A DNA stretch of 64,000 nt from assembly GCA_965240365.1 (NCBI GenBank), contig OZ251218.1, positions 124,001-188,000 on the forward strand, read 5' to 3'. Every line of letters starts with the position of its first letter. Within the stretch, counting starts at the first letter, position 1. Of the stretch, positions 1 to 8,386 are shown piece by piece. The notes under the pieces are model-generated. The model worked only from the letters and a program-made list of their open reading frames with translations, was not told where the DNA came from and ran no database searches. This DNA is from G965240365 sp965240365. Lineage in GTDB: Bacteria > Pseudomonadota > Gammaproteobacteria > Eutrophobiales > Eutrophobiaceae. Both the position numbers and the translations under genes were made by a program.

Positions 1-1462
1 GCGGCATAAACAGGATAAACATACCCGTCATGGCCAGCGCCAGGGTCGGCAGATTCGGCCCGGCCACGGGCAGCACGGCCACGGCCCGGTCGCTTAAAAA
101 AAGCAGGTAGTCCCAGAATACCGCGCCGGCCCGGTCTGCCAGGGCATAGAGATAAACAGCGGCCGGCGGCAAGGCAAACAGGAACAGCAGGGCGATCAAC
201 AATAAGGGGATGATCACAAAGCCGGCCAGCGGCACGGCGACCAGGTTGGCGGCGGCGCTGTAGAGCGGGATCTGCTTGAACCAAAAGGCAAGCAGCGGCA
301 ACAGGGCGATACTCAAGGCGATTTGCAGTTGCAGCCATTTAATGAGGGCCGGGTCTTTGCCAAAGCGATAGCGCGTCAGGTATAAAATGCAAACGACCGC
401 CATAAACGACAGGCAGAAATCGGCGGCAATCACGGCCAGCGGGTCCAGCAACAGGATAAACAGCACGGCGCCGGCGATCACATTCTGAACCGCTATTTTT
501 TTGCCGTAGAGCAGCGCGAGCAAAACGGCGGCCAGCATGATCAGCGCGCGCTGGGTCGGCAGGGTAAAACCGGCCAGGGCCGCATAAAATACGGCGGCGG
601 CAAAGGCCAGGCCGGCCGCCAGCGCCGGCGCGGCAAGCCGTTGCGTCACAAAATTCAGACGACGCAGGATAAATTGCGCAAGGAAATAGACCACGATGGC
701 GATCATTGACAGGTGCAGGCCGGAGATGGCGATCAAATGACCCGTGCCCGTCTGTTGCAACAAGCCGCGCTCGGTCGCGCCGAGCCGGCTCCGGTCGCCG
801 ATCGACAGCGCCCGGGCCAGCCCCGAGGGGGAAGCGGCGGGCAACTCATCCAGTCTTTTTGAAACGGCGTGCCGCAGACGCTCGCTCAGATACCCGCGCG
901 GGGCGCTGCCATGATCCACCGCATTATCCGGCGCGGCCTGCCTGACATAGCCGGTTAGCTGAATATTTTTCCTCAACAGCCAGGTTTCATAGTCAAAGCC
1001 GCCCGGATTCATAAAATTATAGGGCCGTCTCAGGCGAACCTTGAATTGCCGGTATTCACCCGGCCCGGGCGTTATTTGTGGCCGGTACCAGTTCAGACGC
1101 AGGTTCAGCGGCCCGTTAAATGACAGGGCCTGCCGCCCGCCCTGCTCCAGCCAGAGTTTGTCGGCCCTGAATCTGAATCGCACGCGGTCCTCATAGACCT
1201 CCGGCATGGCGGCCACCGCGCCGGAGATATGCACTGTGTCGCTGTTTATCAGCGCATCGAGTTTCGGATCAATAGCGGGGGCAAGCCTCAACATGGCCCA
1301 GCCGAGGCCCAGCACAAAAAAACAGGCCCAGCGGGCAGGGTAAAAATAACGCGATAGCAACAAGAGGGGGAAAAACGACAACAGCCAGGCCGCAGACGGC
1401 AAGGAAGAAAACTGTAATAGACAGGCTATCCCCAGGGCAAACGCAAAGGTCGCGGCCAGCAT
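1..1462 (-). CDS. comEC: DNA internalization protein ComEC/Rec2, C-terminus beyond window
   Basis: The first 487 codons of a larger gene cut off by the left edge. ComEC forms the inner-membrane channel for single-stranded DNA during natural transformation. Visible: ATG at 1462, a strongly hydrophobic N-terminus (residues 1-60), a soluble region with the family's DUF4131-like look (about 60-190), then the hallmark of the competence domain, HLIAISGLHLSM starting at residue 242, followed by many membrane segments. The metallo-beta-lactamase-like C-terminal domain would lie outside the window. It is divergent from the DUF2062 gene, with only 67 bases between the starts. Family assignment is secure; the function as a DNA channel is inferred from the family. 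Confidence 0.9.
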   Translation of the reverse strand, partial: MLAATFAFALGIACLLQFSSLPSAAWLLSFFPLLLLSRYFYPARWACFFVLGLGWAMLRLAPAIDPKLDALINSDTVHISGAVAAMPEVYEDRVRFRFRADKLWLEQGGRQALSFNGPLNLRLNWYRPQITPGPGEYRQFKVRLRRPYNFMNPGGFDYETWLLRKNIQLTGYVRQAAPDNAVDHGSAPRGYLSERLRHAVSKRLDELPAASPSGLARALSIGDRSRLGATERGLLQQTGTGHLIAISGLHLSMIAIVVYFLAQFILRRLNFVTQRLAAPALAAGLAFAAAVFYAALAGFTLPTQRALIMLAAVLLALLYGKKIAVQNVIAGAVLFILLLDPLAVIAADFCLSFMAVVCILYLTRYRFGKDPALIKWLQLQIALSIALLPLLAFWFKQIPLYSAAANLVAVPLAGFVIIPLLLIALLFLFALPPAAVYLYALADRAGAVFWDYLLFLSDRAVAVLPVAGPNLPTLALAMTGMFILFMP

Positions 1463-1493
1463 GAAATTCACTCCCAGGTGATCATTATTGGGC

Positions 1494-1499
1494 TATAAT
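1494..1499 (+). promoter_or_regulatory. putative -10 box upstream of the DUF2062 gene
   Basis: A perfect TATAAT 30 bases before the ATG at 1530, in the short gap divergent from comEC. No good -35 hexamer lies at the expected distance (CTCCCA at 1471-1476), so this is a suggestion only. Confidence 0.3.
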
Positions 1500-1529
1500 G
1501 CCGCGCTTTTTGAGCAAGCCCGCGACTAA

Positions 1530-2045
1530 ATGAGTCTAAAAAAAATTTTTAAGCGCTACCTGCCACATCGAGAACATATCCAAAAACAGGGGGCCATGCA
1601 CCTGCTCTCCGATTATCTGCATGACCCGAATATCTGGCATCTGCATCGGCGCTCTTCCGCGGGCGGGGCCGCCATCGGCATGTTCTGCGCGTTTATCCCC
1701 CTGCCCGTGCAAACGCTGGGCTCGGCGACGCTGGCCATCCTGTTCCGGGTAAATCTCCCTGTTGCCATCCTCTTTTCCCTGTTCAGCAATCCCGTCACCA
1801 TACCCCCTATCTTCTATTTTGCCTATAAATTCGGCGCCGCACTACTGGGGCTTAAACAACAGCAGATTGACTTCAGCCTGTCGGCCGAATGGATCAGCAC
1901 CACCCTGGTGCAGATCTGGCAACCGTTATTACTGGGCTGCTTCATACTGGGCACGGGCGCGGCGCTGATCACCTATCTCCTGATCCGACTCATCTGGCGG
2001 ATCAGCGCGGTCAACAAATGGGAAAACAGACGCAAGACAAAGTGA
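1530..2045 (+). CDS. DUF2062 domain membrane protein
   Basis: A 171-residue protein of the DUF2062 family. It has a basic N-terminus (about 1-45), the family's glycine-rich hydrophobic segment at about 45-70, a second hydrophobic segment around 70-110 containing the typical SNPVTIPPIFYFAYKFG motif, and a third near 125-155, ending in a basic tail. The biochemical role of DUF2062 is not established; in gammaproteobacteria it is a common small inner-membrane protein. It stands alone between comEC (divergent) and lolD (convergent). Confidence 0.85.
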   Translation: MSLKKIFKRYLPHREHIQKQGAMHLLSDYLHDPNIWHLHRRSSAGGAAIGMFCAFIPLPVQTLGSATLAILFRVNLPVAILFSLFSNPVTIPPIFYFAYKFGAALLGLKQQQIDFSLSAEWISTTLVQIWQPLLLGCFILGTGAALITYLLIRLIWRISAVNKWENRRKTK

Positions 2046-2134
2046 CGGTCCGCCTGCCCCGGCAGGCCCCGGGCGCTCTGCGCTCCGGGCATGGCGGATG
2101 GAATGACGAAGGAATGGAAGCAACTTCCATATTA

Positions 2135-2839
2135 TCATTCCGGCCTGCCCGCGGCAGGCGGATCTGCCTGAAGCGCGCCGTTCTTTAATTCCACAATCCG
2201 GTCAACGCGGCGTGACAATTCGAGATTGTGGGTCACCATGACCAGGCTCGCGCCCAGGCTTTGGTTGAGTTCCAGGATTAAATCAAAGACCTGATCGGCG
2301 GTTTTCTGATCCAGATTGCCGGTAGGCTCATCCGCGAGGATGCACTTTGGCCGGGTCACCAATGCCCTGGCGATCGCGGCCCGTTGCCGCTCGCCGCCTG
2401 AAAGCTCGCCGGGCTTGTGGGCAAGGCGCTTTGATAAACCCACCTTTTCCAGCAATGCTTGGGCCTCGGCCAGTGACCGCCTTTTGTCAGCGCGACGGAT
2501 GAACAGGGGCATGGCCACGTTTTCGAGCGCGGTAAATTCAGGCAAAAGGTGATGAAACTGGTAAACGAAGCCCAGATATTTATTTCTGAGCGCCCCGCGC
2601 TCGACCTCATTCATGCGGCTTATGTTTCGGTTGTTGATAAAAACTTCACCCCGGCTCGGCAGATCCAATCCGCCCAGCAGATGCAGGAGGGTGCTCTTGC
2701 CGGAACCCGAGGCGCCGGTGATCGCCACGCTTTGTTTTGCGGGGATGGAAAAATTGACTTCTTTTAACACCTCGACGCTAAGCCGGCCTTCGCTGAAACA
2801 CTTGCCCAGATCGCGCGCTTCCAGCAGCGCGTCACTCAT
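2135..2839 (-). CDS. lolD: lipoprotein-releasing ABC transporter ATPase LolD
   Basis: 234 residues, the normal LolD length. It supplies ATP hydrolysis to extract outer-membrane lipoproteins from the inner membrane. Visible: Walker A GASGSGKS, the Q-loop region FVYQFHHLLPEFTALENV that is characteristic of LolD, signature LSGGERQRAAIARAL, Walker B CILADEPTGNLD and the switch His in MVTHN. Start chosen at MSDALLEARDLG because it overlaps the lolC stop by 8 bases (ATGAGTGA); a longer frame reaches back to 3046 inside lolC. The last residues, ADPPAAGRPE, are encoded by a dispersed GC-rich palindromic repeat that also supplies the stop codon. Confidence 0.95.
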   Translation of the reverse strand: MSDALLEARDLGKCFSEGRLSVEVLKEVNFSIPAKQSVAITGASGSGKSTLLHLLGGLDLPSRGEVFINNRNISRMNEVERGALRNKYLGFVYQFHHLLPEFTALENVAMPLFIRRADKRRSLAEAQALLEKVGLSKRLAHKPGELSGGERQRAAIARALVTRPKCILADEPTGNLDQKTADQVFDLILELNQSLGASLVMVTHNLELSRRVDRIVELKNGALQADPPAAGRPE

Positions 2840-4076
2840 GGCGCAGGGCCTCGGCCGGCTGTATGCCGGCGGCGCGCAGGGCCGGATAGACCGTGGCCGC
2901 GAGACACAGAACGAAGGCCACGATACTGATGGTAAGCACGTCATTCCAGTGCATATCCGAGGGCAGATCGCTGATGTAATAGACATCCGGTGAGAGGAAC
3001 TTCTGCCCCAGCATGGCTTCCAGCCCGGACACCAGGGTTTCGACATTGGCCGCCAGCCAGATACCGCCGATCACGCCCAGAATGATGCCAACCAGGCCAA
3101 TGACCGTGCCCTGAATCATAAATATCTTTAATATGCTGGCCGGGCTTGCGCCCAGGGTACGCAATACGGCGATATCGGACTGTTTGTCGGACACCATCAT
3201 CACCAGGGTCGAAATAATATTAAAGGCCGCGACCGCCACGATCAGGGTCAGAATGACAAACATCACGGTCTTTTCGGTCTTTAGGGCCCGAAAAAAATTC
3301 GCATGTCGCTGGGTCCAGTCCACGACCCAGTAACGCCCCGGCAATTCGGCCACGATCTCACGGCTGATCACCGGCGCCCTTAAAATATCGTTCGTCTTCA
3401 AACGCAGGCCGGTAGGCCCCGTTTTGCGAAACAAACGCAACGCGTCGTCCATGTGGATCAGCGCCAGACCGCTGTCGAATTCGTGCATCCCGACCTCAAA
3501 GACACCCGCCACGGTAAAGCGCTTCAGGCGGGGCAGTATGCCGGCGGGGGTCACATTGGCCTGCGGCGCGATCAGCGTGATTTTATCGCCCGGCGCCACG
3601 CCCAGCTTTTGCGCCAACTCGCCGCCCAGCACGATATTAAAGCTGCCTGCCTTGAGGGCGTTCAGTTCGCCTTCGATCATCTTTTCCGTGACTACGGCCA
3701 CTTTGGGTTCTTCGGCCGGCAAGATACCGCGGATAATCGTGCCGTTGACGCGCTGCTTGTTGACCAGCATGCCCTCGGCATGCAGATAGGGCGCAACCCC
3801 GATGATCCCGGGATGTTTCAGCGCTTGTCTGGCGATCGGTTCCCATTCATTGAGCGCATCGCCGTCTTCGATGACGGTGGCGTGCGAGGCCATGCCCAGA
3901 ATGCGTTCCTTTAATTCCTTTTCAAATCCGTTCATAACCGACAACACCGTGATCAGGGCCAGCACGCCCAGCGCCACGCCCAGCATGGAAGTCAGGGAAA
4001 TAAACGAAATAAAATGATTCCGGCGGCGGGCCCGCACATAATGCAGACCGATCATGCCCTCAAATGAATTCAGCAT
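2832..4076 (-). CDS. lolC: lipoprotein-releasing ABC transporter permease, LolC/LolE family
   Basis: 414 residues, matching the LolC/LolE/LolF permeases. Start chosen at MLNSFEGMIGLHYVRARRRN; the longer open frame (to 4310) runs through a repeat and adds an unrelated tail. An N-terminal membrane segment (about 28-50) is followed by a MacB-type periplasmic domain (about 55-270) and three C-terminal membrane segments after about 275, in FtsX fold. It is co-transcribed and overlapping with lolD. No second permease gene follows, so the transporter may be the homodimeric LolF type rather than LolC plus LolE. The exact LolC/E/F label is uncertain; the family is not. Confidence 0.92.
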   Translation of the reverse strand: MLNSFEGMIGLHYVRARRRNHFISFISLTSMLGVALGVLALITVLSVMNGFEKELKERILGMASHATVIEDGDALNEWEPIARQALKHPGIIGVAPYLHAEGMLVNKQRVNGTIIRGILPAEEPKVAVVTEKMIEGELNALKAGSFNIVLGGELAQKLGVAPGDKITLIAPQANVTPAGILPRLKRFTVAGVFEVGMHEFDSGLALIHMDDALRLFRKTGPTGLRLKTNDILRAPVISREIVAELPGRYWVVDWTQRHANFFRALKTEKTVMFVILTLIVAVAAFNIISTLVMMVSDKQSDIAVLRTLGASPASILKIFMIQGTVIGLVGIILGVIGGIWLAANVETLVSGLEAMLGQKFLSPDVYYISDLPSDMHWNDVLTISIVAFVLCLAATVYPALRAAGIQPAEALRHE

Positions 4077-4150
4077 CGGCTTGAGTCTGTAAAGTGATGT
4101 ATGACAGGCGCAACATGATACACAATTCGTTTTTATGCCGTTGATAAATA

Positions 4151-4335
4151 ATGTCATTCCGGCTTCCGCCGGAATGCGTTGTTTTTCCTGGATTCCAGCT
4201 TTCGCTGGAATGACGGGCGTTTGTGTTCGCTGCCAGTCCTTTAGCTCTTGGGCTTCGCCGTCATTTATGGGCAGGACGCCCGTAGCCGCCCGGCGAAGGC
4301 CGGAATCCACCCGCGTCAGCGGGAATAATAACCCA
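4151..4335. repeat. NIME-like mosaic of dRS3-type palindromes
   Basis: Intergenic stretch between lolC and gor. It contains ATTCCGGC-nnnn-GCCGGAAT and ATTCCAGC-nnnn-GCTGGAAT palindromes and the module with TCATTTATGG, CCCGTAGCCGCCCGG and GGCCGGAATCCA that recurs at 11.2, 14.1, 38.4 and 44.3 kb. Short open frames here (peptides with VIPAKAGIQ) come from the repeats and are not genes. The rest of the 4077-4533 gap holds no convincing gene. Confidence 0.85.
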
Positions 4336-4510
4336 ATACCTTACTTCGTTTTCCGCAGTGCAGACAGACGGGGCGAGTTCGCTGATCCGGGCATGGAAGA
4401 CCTTATCGCCGAACTGGACAGAGAGTCCGGCAAAAAAACCGGACCTGGGCAAAACCGCGCTGATATTAAACCCGGCTATCGCCGCATACCAGACTGAACT
4501 CCGCGCCTCA

Positions 4511-4538
4511 ACTCAAACCTCAAACCTCAAACCTCAAA
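4511..4538. repeat. short tandem heptanucleotide repeat at the 3' end of gor
   Basis: About four tandem copies of CTCAAAC. The last copy supplies the gor stop codon (TGA on the minus strand at 4534-4536). Slippage here would change the C-terminus or read-through of gor. Confidence 0.8.
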
Positions 4539-5886
4539 CAACCGGCTCTCGCATGGTCACGAATTCTTCCGCCGTTGTCGGGTGAATGGCCATGGTTGAG
4601 TCAAAATCCCGCTTGGTGGCGCCGGCCTTGATCGCAATCGCAATGCCCTGGATGATCTCGCCGGCATCAGGGCCGAGCATGTGCGCGCCGATGACGCGGT
4701 CGGTTTTCTTGTCCACGATCAGTTTCAGCAGGGTTTTTTCCGCCGTGTCGGACAGGGCCAGCCGCATCGGTTTGAAGGCAGATTTATAGACGGCAATATC
4801 AGCGTATTCCCGTCTTGCCTCGGCCTCGCTCAGGCCGACCGTGGCCAGGGCCGGCTGGCTGAAGACGCAGGTCGGGATATTGTCATAGCTTAATTGCAGC
4901 GGCTCGCCGGCATAGAGATGACGGGCCAGCGCCATGCCTTCTGCCAGCGCGACCGGGGTCAGATTGACCCGGTTGGTGACATCGCCCAGCGCATAGATCG
5001 AGGGGATATTGGTCTGATACTGTTCATTCACGCTAATGGCATGGTCGGCGTCCAGCCTGACGCCCGCCTTTTCCAGGTCCAGCCCGGCCGTATTCGGCCT
5101 GCGGCCGGTGGCGTACATGATCTGCCCGGCGCTTTGCCTTTGGCCATCGGCCAATGTCACCGCTAACTGATCGCCGTCTTTGTCAATCCGGGTCACGCTT
5201 GTGTCAAACCGGAGCGTAGCGCCCTGCTGTCGCATCTCTGCGGCCAGTTGCTCGCGCAATTCCTGATCAAAACCGCGCAGGAATAACGGGCCACGGTAGA
5301 TCAGGGTCGTATCCAGTCCCAGGCCGTTAAATATCCCGGCAAATTCAACCGCGATATAGCCGCCGCCGACAATGATGATCGCCGCCGGCAATTCAGTCAG
5401 AAAGAAGGCGTCATCGGACGAGATAATATGCCGCCCGCCCGGAATATCCGGCAGATTCGGCCGGCCGCCCGTGGCAATCAGGATCCGTTCGGCCGTGACG
5501 GCCTCGGCATTGACCGTGACGGTATGCGCGTCGACCAGACCGGCGCGGCCGAGCAGGAGATCAACCCCGGCCTGTGTCAGCAGTTGCCGGTAAACATCAT
5601 TCAGGCGGCTGATCTCCTTGTTCTTGTTGGCCAATAAAGTTGGCCAGGCAAACTCCGGCCGGCCCGGCCGCCAGCCAAAGCCGGCGGCGGTCTTGAATTC
5701 TTCCGCATAGCGGGCGGCATAGACAAACAGTTTTTTGGGCACACAGCCCACGTTGACACAGGTTCCGCCGAGCGCGCCCTGTTCCGCTATGGCTACGCGC
5801 GCGCCCAGGCCGGCCGCAACACGGGCCGCCCGCACGCCGCCCGAACCGGCGCCAATGACGAATAAATCATATTGATAGTCAGGCAT
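4534..5886 (-). CDS. gor: glutathione-disulfide reductase
   Basis: 450 residues, the usual length. It reduces glutathione disulfide with NADPH and FAD in the cytosol. Visible: N-terminal FAD-binding GAGSGGVRAA, the redox-active disulfide GGTCVNVGCVPKK near residues 40-52, an NAD(P)H-binding GGGYIAVEFAG at about 170-185, the second FAD motif around YALGDV, and the C-terminal dimer motif with the catalytic His in MAIHPTTAEEFV. Basic residues after the nucleotide motif (IYRGPLFLRGFD) fit NADPH preference. The gene follows the MerA-like gene with a 23-base gap, so it is probably the last gene of that operon. Confidence 0.95.
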   Translation of the reverse strand: MPDYQYDLFVIGAGSGGVRAARVAAGLGARVAIAEQGALGGTCVNVGCVPKKLFVYAARYAEEFKTAAGFGWRPGRPEFAWPTLLANKNKEISRLNDVYRQLLTQAGVDLLLGRAGLVDAHTVTVNAEAVTAERILIATGGRPNLPDIPGGRHIISSDDAFFLTELPAAIIIVGGGYIAVEFAGIFNGLGLDTTLIYRGPLFLRGFDQELREQLAAEMRQQGATLRFDTSVTRIDKDGDQLAVTLADGQRQSAGQIMYATGRRPNTAGLDLEKAGVRLDADHAISVNEQYQTNIPSIYALGDVTNRVNLTPVALAEGMALARHLYAGEPLQLSYDNIPTCVFSQPALATVGLSEAEARREYADIAVYKSAFKPMRLALSDTAEKTLLKLIVDKKTDRVIGAHMLGPDAGEIIQGIAIAIKAGATKRDFDSTMAIHPTTAEEFVTMREPVV

Positions 5887-5909
5887 GATTCGCCTTTAGC
5901 TCCAAAGAC

Positions 5910-7364
5910 TCAACGACCCAGCATCCAGCGGTGATATTTTTTCAGGAGCGCCAGCACAAAGCGGGGGGCATGCGCCCTTTTCCAGGCGCCGGCGGCAAAT
6001 TTATTGGCCTCCGACAGGGTCGGATAGACATGGATAGTACCCAGGATTTTATTCAGGCCGAAACCGTGTTTCATGGCGCTGATGTATTCGGTGATTAATT
6101 CGCCGGCATGATCGCCGACAATGGTCGCGCCCAGGATTTTATCCCGGCCGGGCGCGGTCAACACCTTGACCAGCCCGTAATCCTCGCCTTCGGTAATGGC
6201 CCGGTCCAATTCGTCCAGGCCGTATTTCGTGACTTCATAGCGGATCCCCTGTTGTCTCGCGTCCTGCTCATTCAGCCCGACCCGGGCCACTTCCGGGTCG
6301 GTAAAGGTGGCCCAGGGGATGACCGAGTAATCCGCCTTAAAGCGCTTGAAACGGCCAAACAGGGCGTTGACCGCGGCATACCAGGCCTGGTGCGCGGCCG
6401 TATGGGTGAATTGATAAGGCCCGGCCACATCGCCGCAGGCATAGATATTCGGTATCGAGCTTTGCAGCCTTTCATTGACGCGAATGGTCCGGTCGGGGTT
6501 CAATTCGACGCCGGTTTCTTGCAGACCAAAGCCGCCGCTATTGGCCACCCGCCCCAACGCGCACAAAATCTGGTCAAATTCGATCTCGACGGTTTGACCG
6601 GCATGTTCGCAGATCAGTATCTTGCGGCCCTCTTTTTTTATGATCTCTCGCGCCCGGTGCCCAGCGCGGATATCCACGCCTTCATCTACAAAACGTCGCC
6701 GGATCAGCGCGGCGATGTCTTCATCTTCCCGCGTCAGAATACGCGCCTGCATCTCGACCTGCGTGACCCGGCTGCCGAGCCGCTGAAAGGCCTGCGCCAA
6801 TTCACAACCGATCGGGCCGCCGCCCAGCACCAGGAGGCGTTGCGGCAATTCGCGCAGTTGCCAGAGATTGTCCGAACTGAGCGGTTCAATCTCCGCCAGA
6901 CCCTTGATCGGCGGGATAAACGGGCGCGCGCCGGTGGCGATGATCAGGCTTCTGGCGCTCAGGGTTTTGCCGTTGACGGCCACCGTCCAGGGCGATGTGA
7001 GCCTGGCTTCGCCGCGGATACATTCGACGCCCAGGCTTGCATAACGCGCCACGGAGTCATGCGGTTCTATTTGGCCGATAACCGACCGCACCCGTTCCAT
7101 CACGGCCCGAAAATCGACCTCGGGCGCGGCGGTCTTGAGGCCGAATTCGCCCGCGCGCCTGATCAGGGCCGCCACCCTGGCCGATTTGATCAGGGCCTTG
7201 GAGGGGACACAGCCCGTATTCAGACAATCGCCGCCCATCTTGTCCCGCTCGATCAGGGTCACGCTGGCGTTGACGGCCGCGCCGATATACGCCGCCACCA
7301 GACCGGCCGAGCCGGCCCCGATCACGATCAGATTGCGATCAAATTTCCGCGGCGCATCAGGCAT
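5910..7364 (-). CDS. MerA-like FAD-dependent pyridine nucleotide-disulfide oxidoreductase
   Basis: 484 residues of the class I pyridine nucleotide-disulfide oxidoreductase family. Visible: FAD motif GAGSAGLVAAYIGAA, the active disulfide GGDCLNTGCVPSK, a second nucleotide motif LGGGPIGCELAQAF, YACGDVAG, and a C-terminal HVYPTLSEANKF with the catalytic His. There is no N-terminal metal-binding domain and no C-terminal Cys pair of true mercuric reductases, so the substrate is unknown. Start MPDAPRKFDRN overlaps the VTT gene by 8 bases. Pairing of such an enzyme with a TVP38/TMEM64 protein is a recurrent arrangement in bacteria, suggesting a shared membrane redox task. Confidence 0.88.
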   Translation of the reverse strand: MPDAPRKFDRNLIVIGAGSAGLVAAYIGAAVNASVTLIERDKMGGDCLNTGCVPSKALIKSARVAALIRRAGEFGLKTAAPEVDFRAVMERVRSVIGQIEPHDSVARYASLGVECIRGEARLTSPWTVAVNGKTLSARSLIIATGARPFIPPIKGLAEIEPLSSDNLWQLRELPQRLLVLGGGPIGCELAQAFQRLGSRVTQVEMQARILTREDEDIAALIRRRFVDEGVDIRAGHRAREIIKKEGRKILICEHAGQTVEIEFDQILCALGRVANSGGFGLQETGVELNPDRTIRVNERLQSSIPNIYACGDVAGPYQFTHTAAHQAWYAAVNALFGRFKRFKADYSVIPWATFTDPEVARVGLNEQDARQQGIRYEVTKYGLDELDRAITEGEDYGLVKVLTAPGRDKILGATIVGDHAGELITEYISAMKHGFGLNKILGTIHVYPTLSEANKFAAGAWKRAHAPRFVLALLKKYHRWMLGR

Positions 7365-8085
7365 CGTCTTCGGTTTTGACCGCCTCGATAGTTTTCTGTC
7401 GGCGCCTCTGGACAAGCGCGACGGTTTTTTTGGCCAGCAATGGAAACAGGCCCAGCAGGACAAAGGAAAGAATCAGTTGCAGCGAGAAGACATCGGCCGG
7501 AGATTCAATCGCGGCCAGTTGGGTGCCGGCGTTCACAAAGATAATGGTGGGCAGGAGCATGCCGATCTGGCTGACCAGGGCAAAATTCAGCGTCCTGATC
7601 GGGGTCAGGGCCATGAGCACATTCACCATAAAAAACGGAAATATCGGGATCAGCCGGATCGTAAACAGGTATAAATTGCCTTCGTTCCTGATGCCGCGAT
7701 TGATCGGCGCCAGCCGGTCCCCGAATTTCTCCTGGACATAATCATGAAACAAATAGCGCGCCAGCAGAAAGGCGATGGTGGCGCCGATCACGGAACCAAA
7801 GGAGACCAGCAGGGTCCCCCAGGCCAGGCCGAACAGCGCGCCGCCCGCCAGCGTCATGACCGCGGCGCCGGGCAGGGAGACGCTGGTTATCAGGATATAG
7901 ATGATAAAGAAGATCAGCGCGGTTTTAAGCGGGTGAGCGCTCTGGTACAGCTCAAGCGCCTGCCGCTCCGATTTGAGATAGTCCAGATTCAGATACTGCC
8001 CGGCGTCAAGGCTGAAAAAAAGCGCAACGGCCGCCAGAAACAGGCCAACGGCCATTATTTTTTTCTTGTTCACACTGCTGCTCAA
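7357..8085 (-). CDS. TVP38/TMEM64 (VTT/DedA-like) membrane protein
   Basis: 242 residues with an N-terminal membrane segment, a central VTT domain (about 75-195) carrying the glycine-rich motif GSVIGATIAFLLARYLF followed by an amphipathic stretch, and a final membrane helix before a basic tail. VTT proteins are thought to act in membrane lipid or ion homeostasis; no substrate can be named here. It is the first gene of an operon with the MerA-like flavoprotein and gor. Confidence 0.88.
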   Translation of the reverse strand: MSSSVNKKKIMAVGLFLAAVALFFSLDAGQYLNLDYLKSERQALELYQSAHPLKTALIFFIIYILITSVSLPGAAVMTLAGGALFGLAWGTLLVSFGSVIGATIAFLLARYLFHDYVQEKFGDRLAPINRGIRNEGNLYLFTIRLIPIFPFFMVNVLMALTPIRTLNFALVSQIGMLLPTIIFVNAGTQLAAIESPADVFSLQLILSFVLLGLFPLLAKKTVALVQRRRQKTIEAVKTEDDA

Positions 8086-8160
8086 GGCCCCCGGTCAGGC
8101 GGTTGATTAATTTTTTTTCGGCCGCCCCCGGTCGTGCCGGACCTTTTGCGGACAGGCAGG

Positions 8161-8386
8161 CTGGAATGACGGGTATTTTTATTCATTGCCAGTCCTTCTG
8201 CCGTCTCTGCCATTCCCTCTATCGTCATGCCCGCCTCCGTTATTCCCACCTCGTCGTCATTCCGGCGAAAGCTGGAATCCAGCGGTTTACACAAGCCATT
8301 TCCGCCGGGGCGGGAATGACAATTAGACAGAACTGGCGCTCATTTCACATCCTGCCCCGCCCTCATGGATTCCGGTCCGCCACCTA
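8161..8386. repeat. NIME-like mosaic repeat cluster
   Basis: Gap between the VTT operon and the GGDEF-EAL gene. It holds ATTCCGGCGAAAGCTGGAAT, the linker CCAG-GGTTTA and a GGCGGGAATGAC palindrome, followed by a module starting ACAATTAGACAGAA and GGCGCTCATTT that recurs at 11.1 and 11.5 kb. I see no gene. Confidence 0.85.

Noticed and set aside
4261..4497. Short open frames between lolC and gor (peptides such as LSVQFGDKVFHARISEL)
   Set aside because: Partly repeat sequence; frames have stops or no start with a ribosome site and no family I can name. A decayed gene fragment is possible but unsupported.
5910..7364. Mercuric reductase (merA)
   Set aside because: The fold matches, but the C-terminal Cys pair and N-terminal metal-binding domain are missing and there are no other mer genes, so only MerA-like is supported.
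6108..7379. 423-codon plus-strand frame opposite the MerA-like gene
   Set aside because: Antisense to a complete flavoprotein gene; no motif or ribosome site.
8161..8386. Small proteins containing VIPAKAGIQ-type peptides here and in other gaps
   Set aside because: These translations come from the dispersed ATTCC-GGAAT palindromes, recur in many frames and places, and lack start signals.
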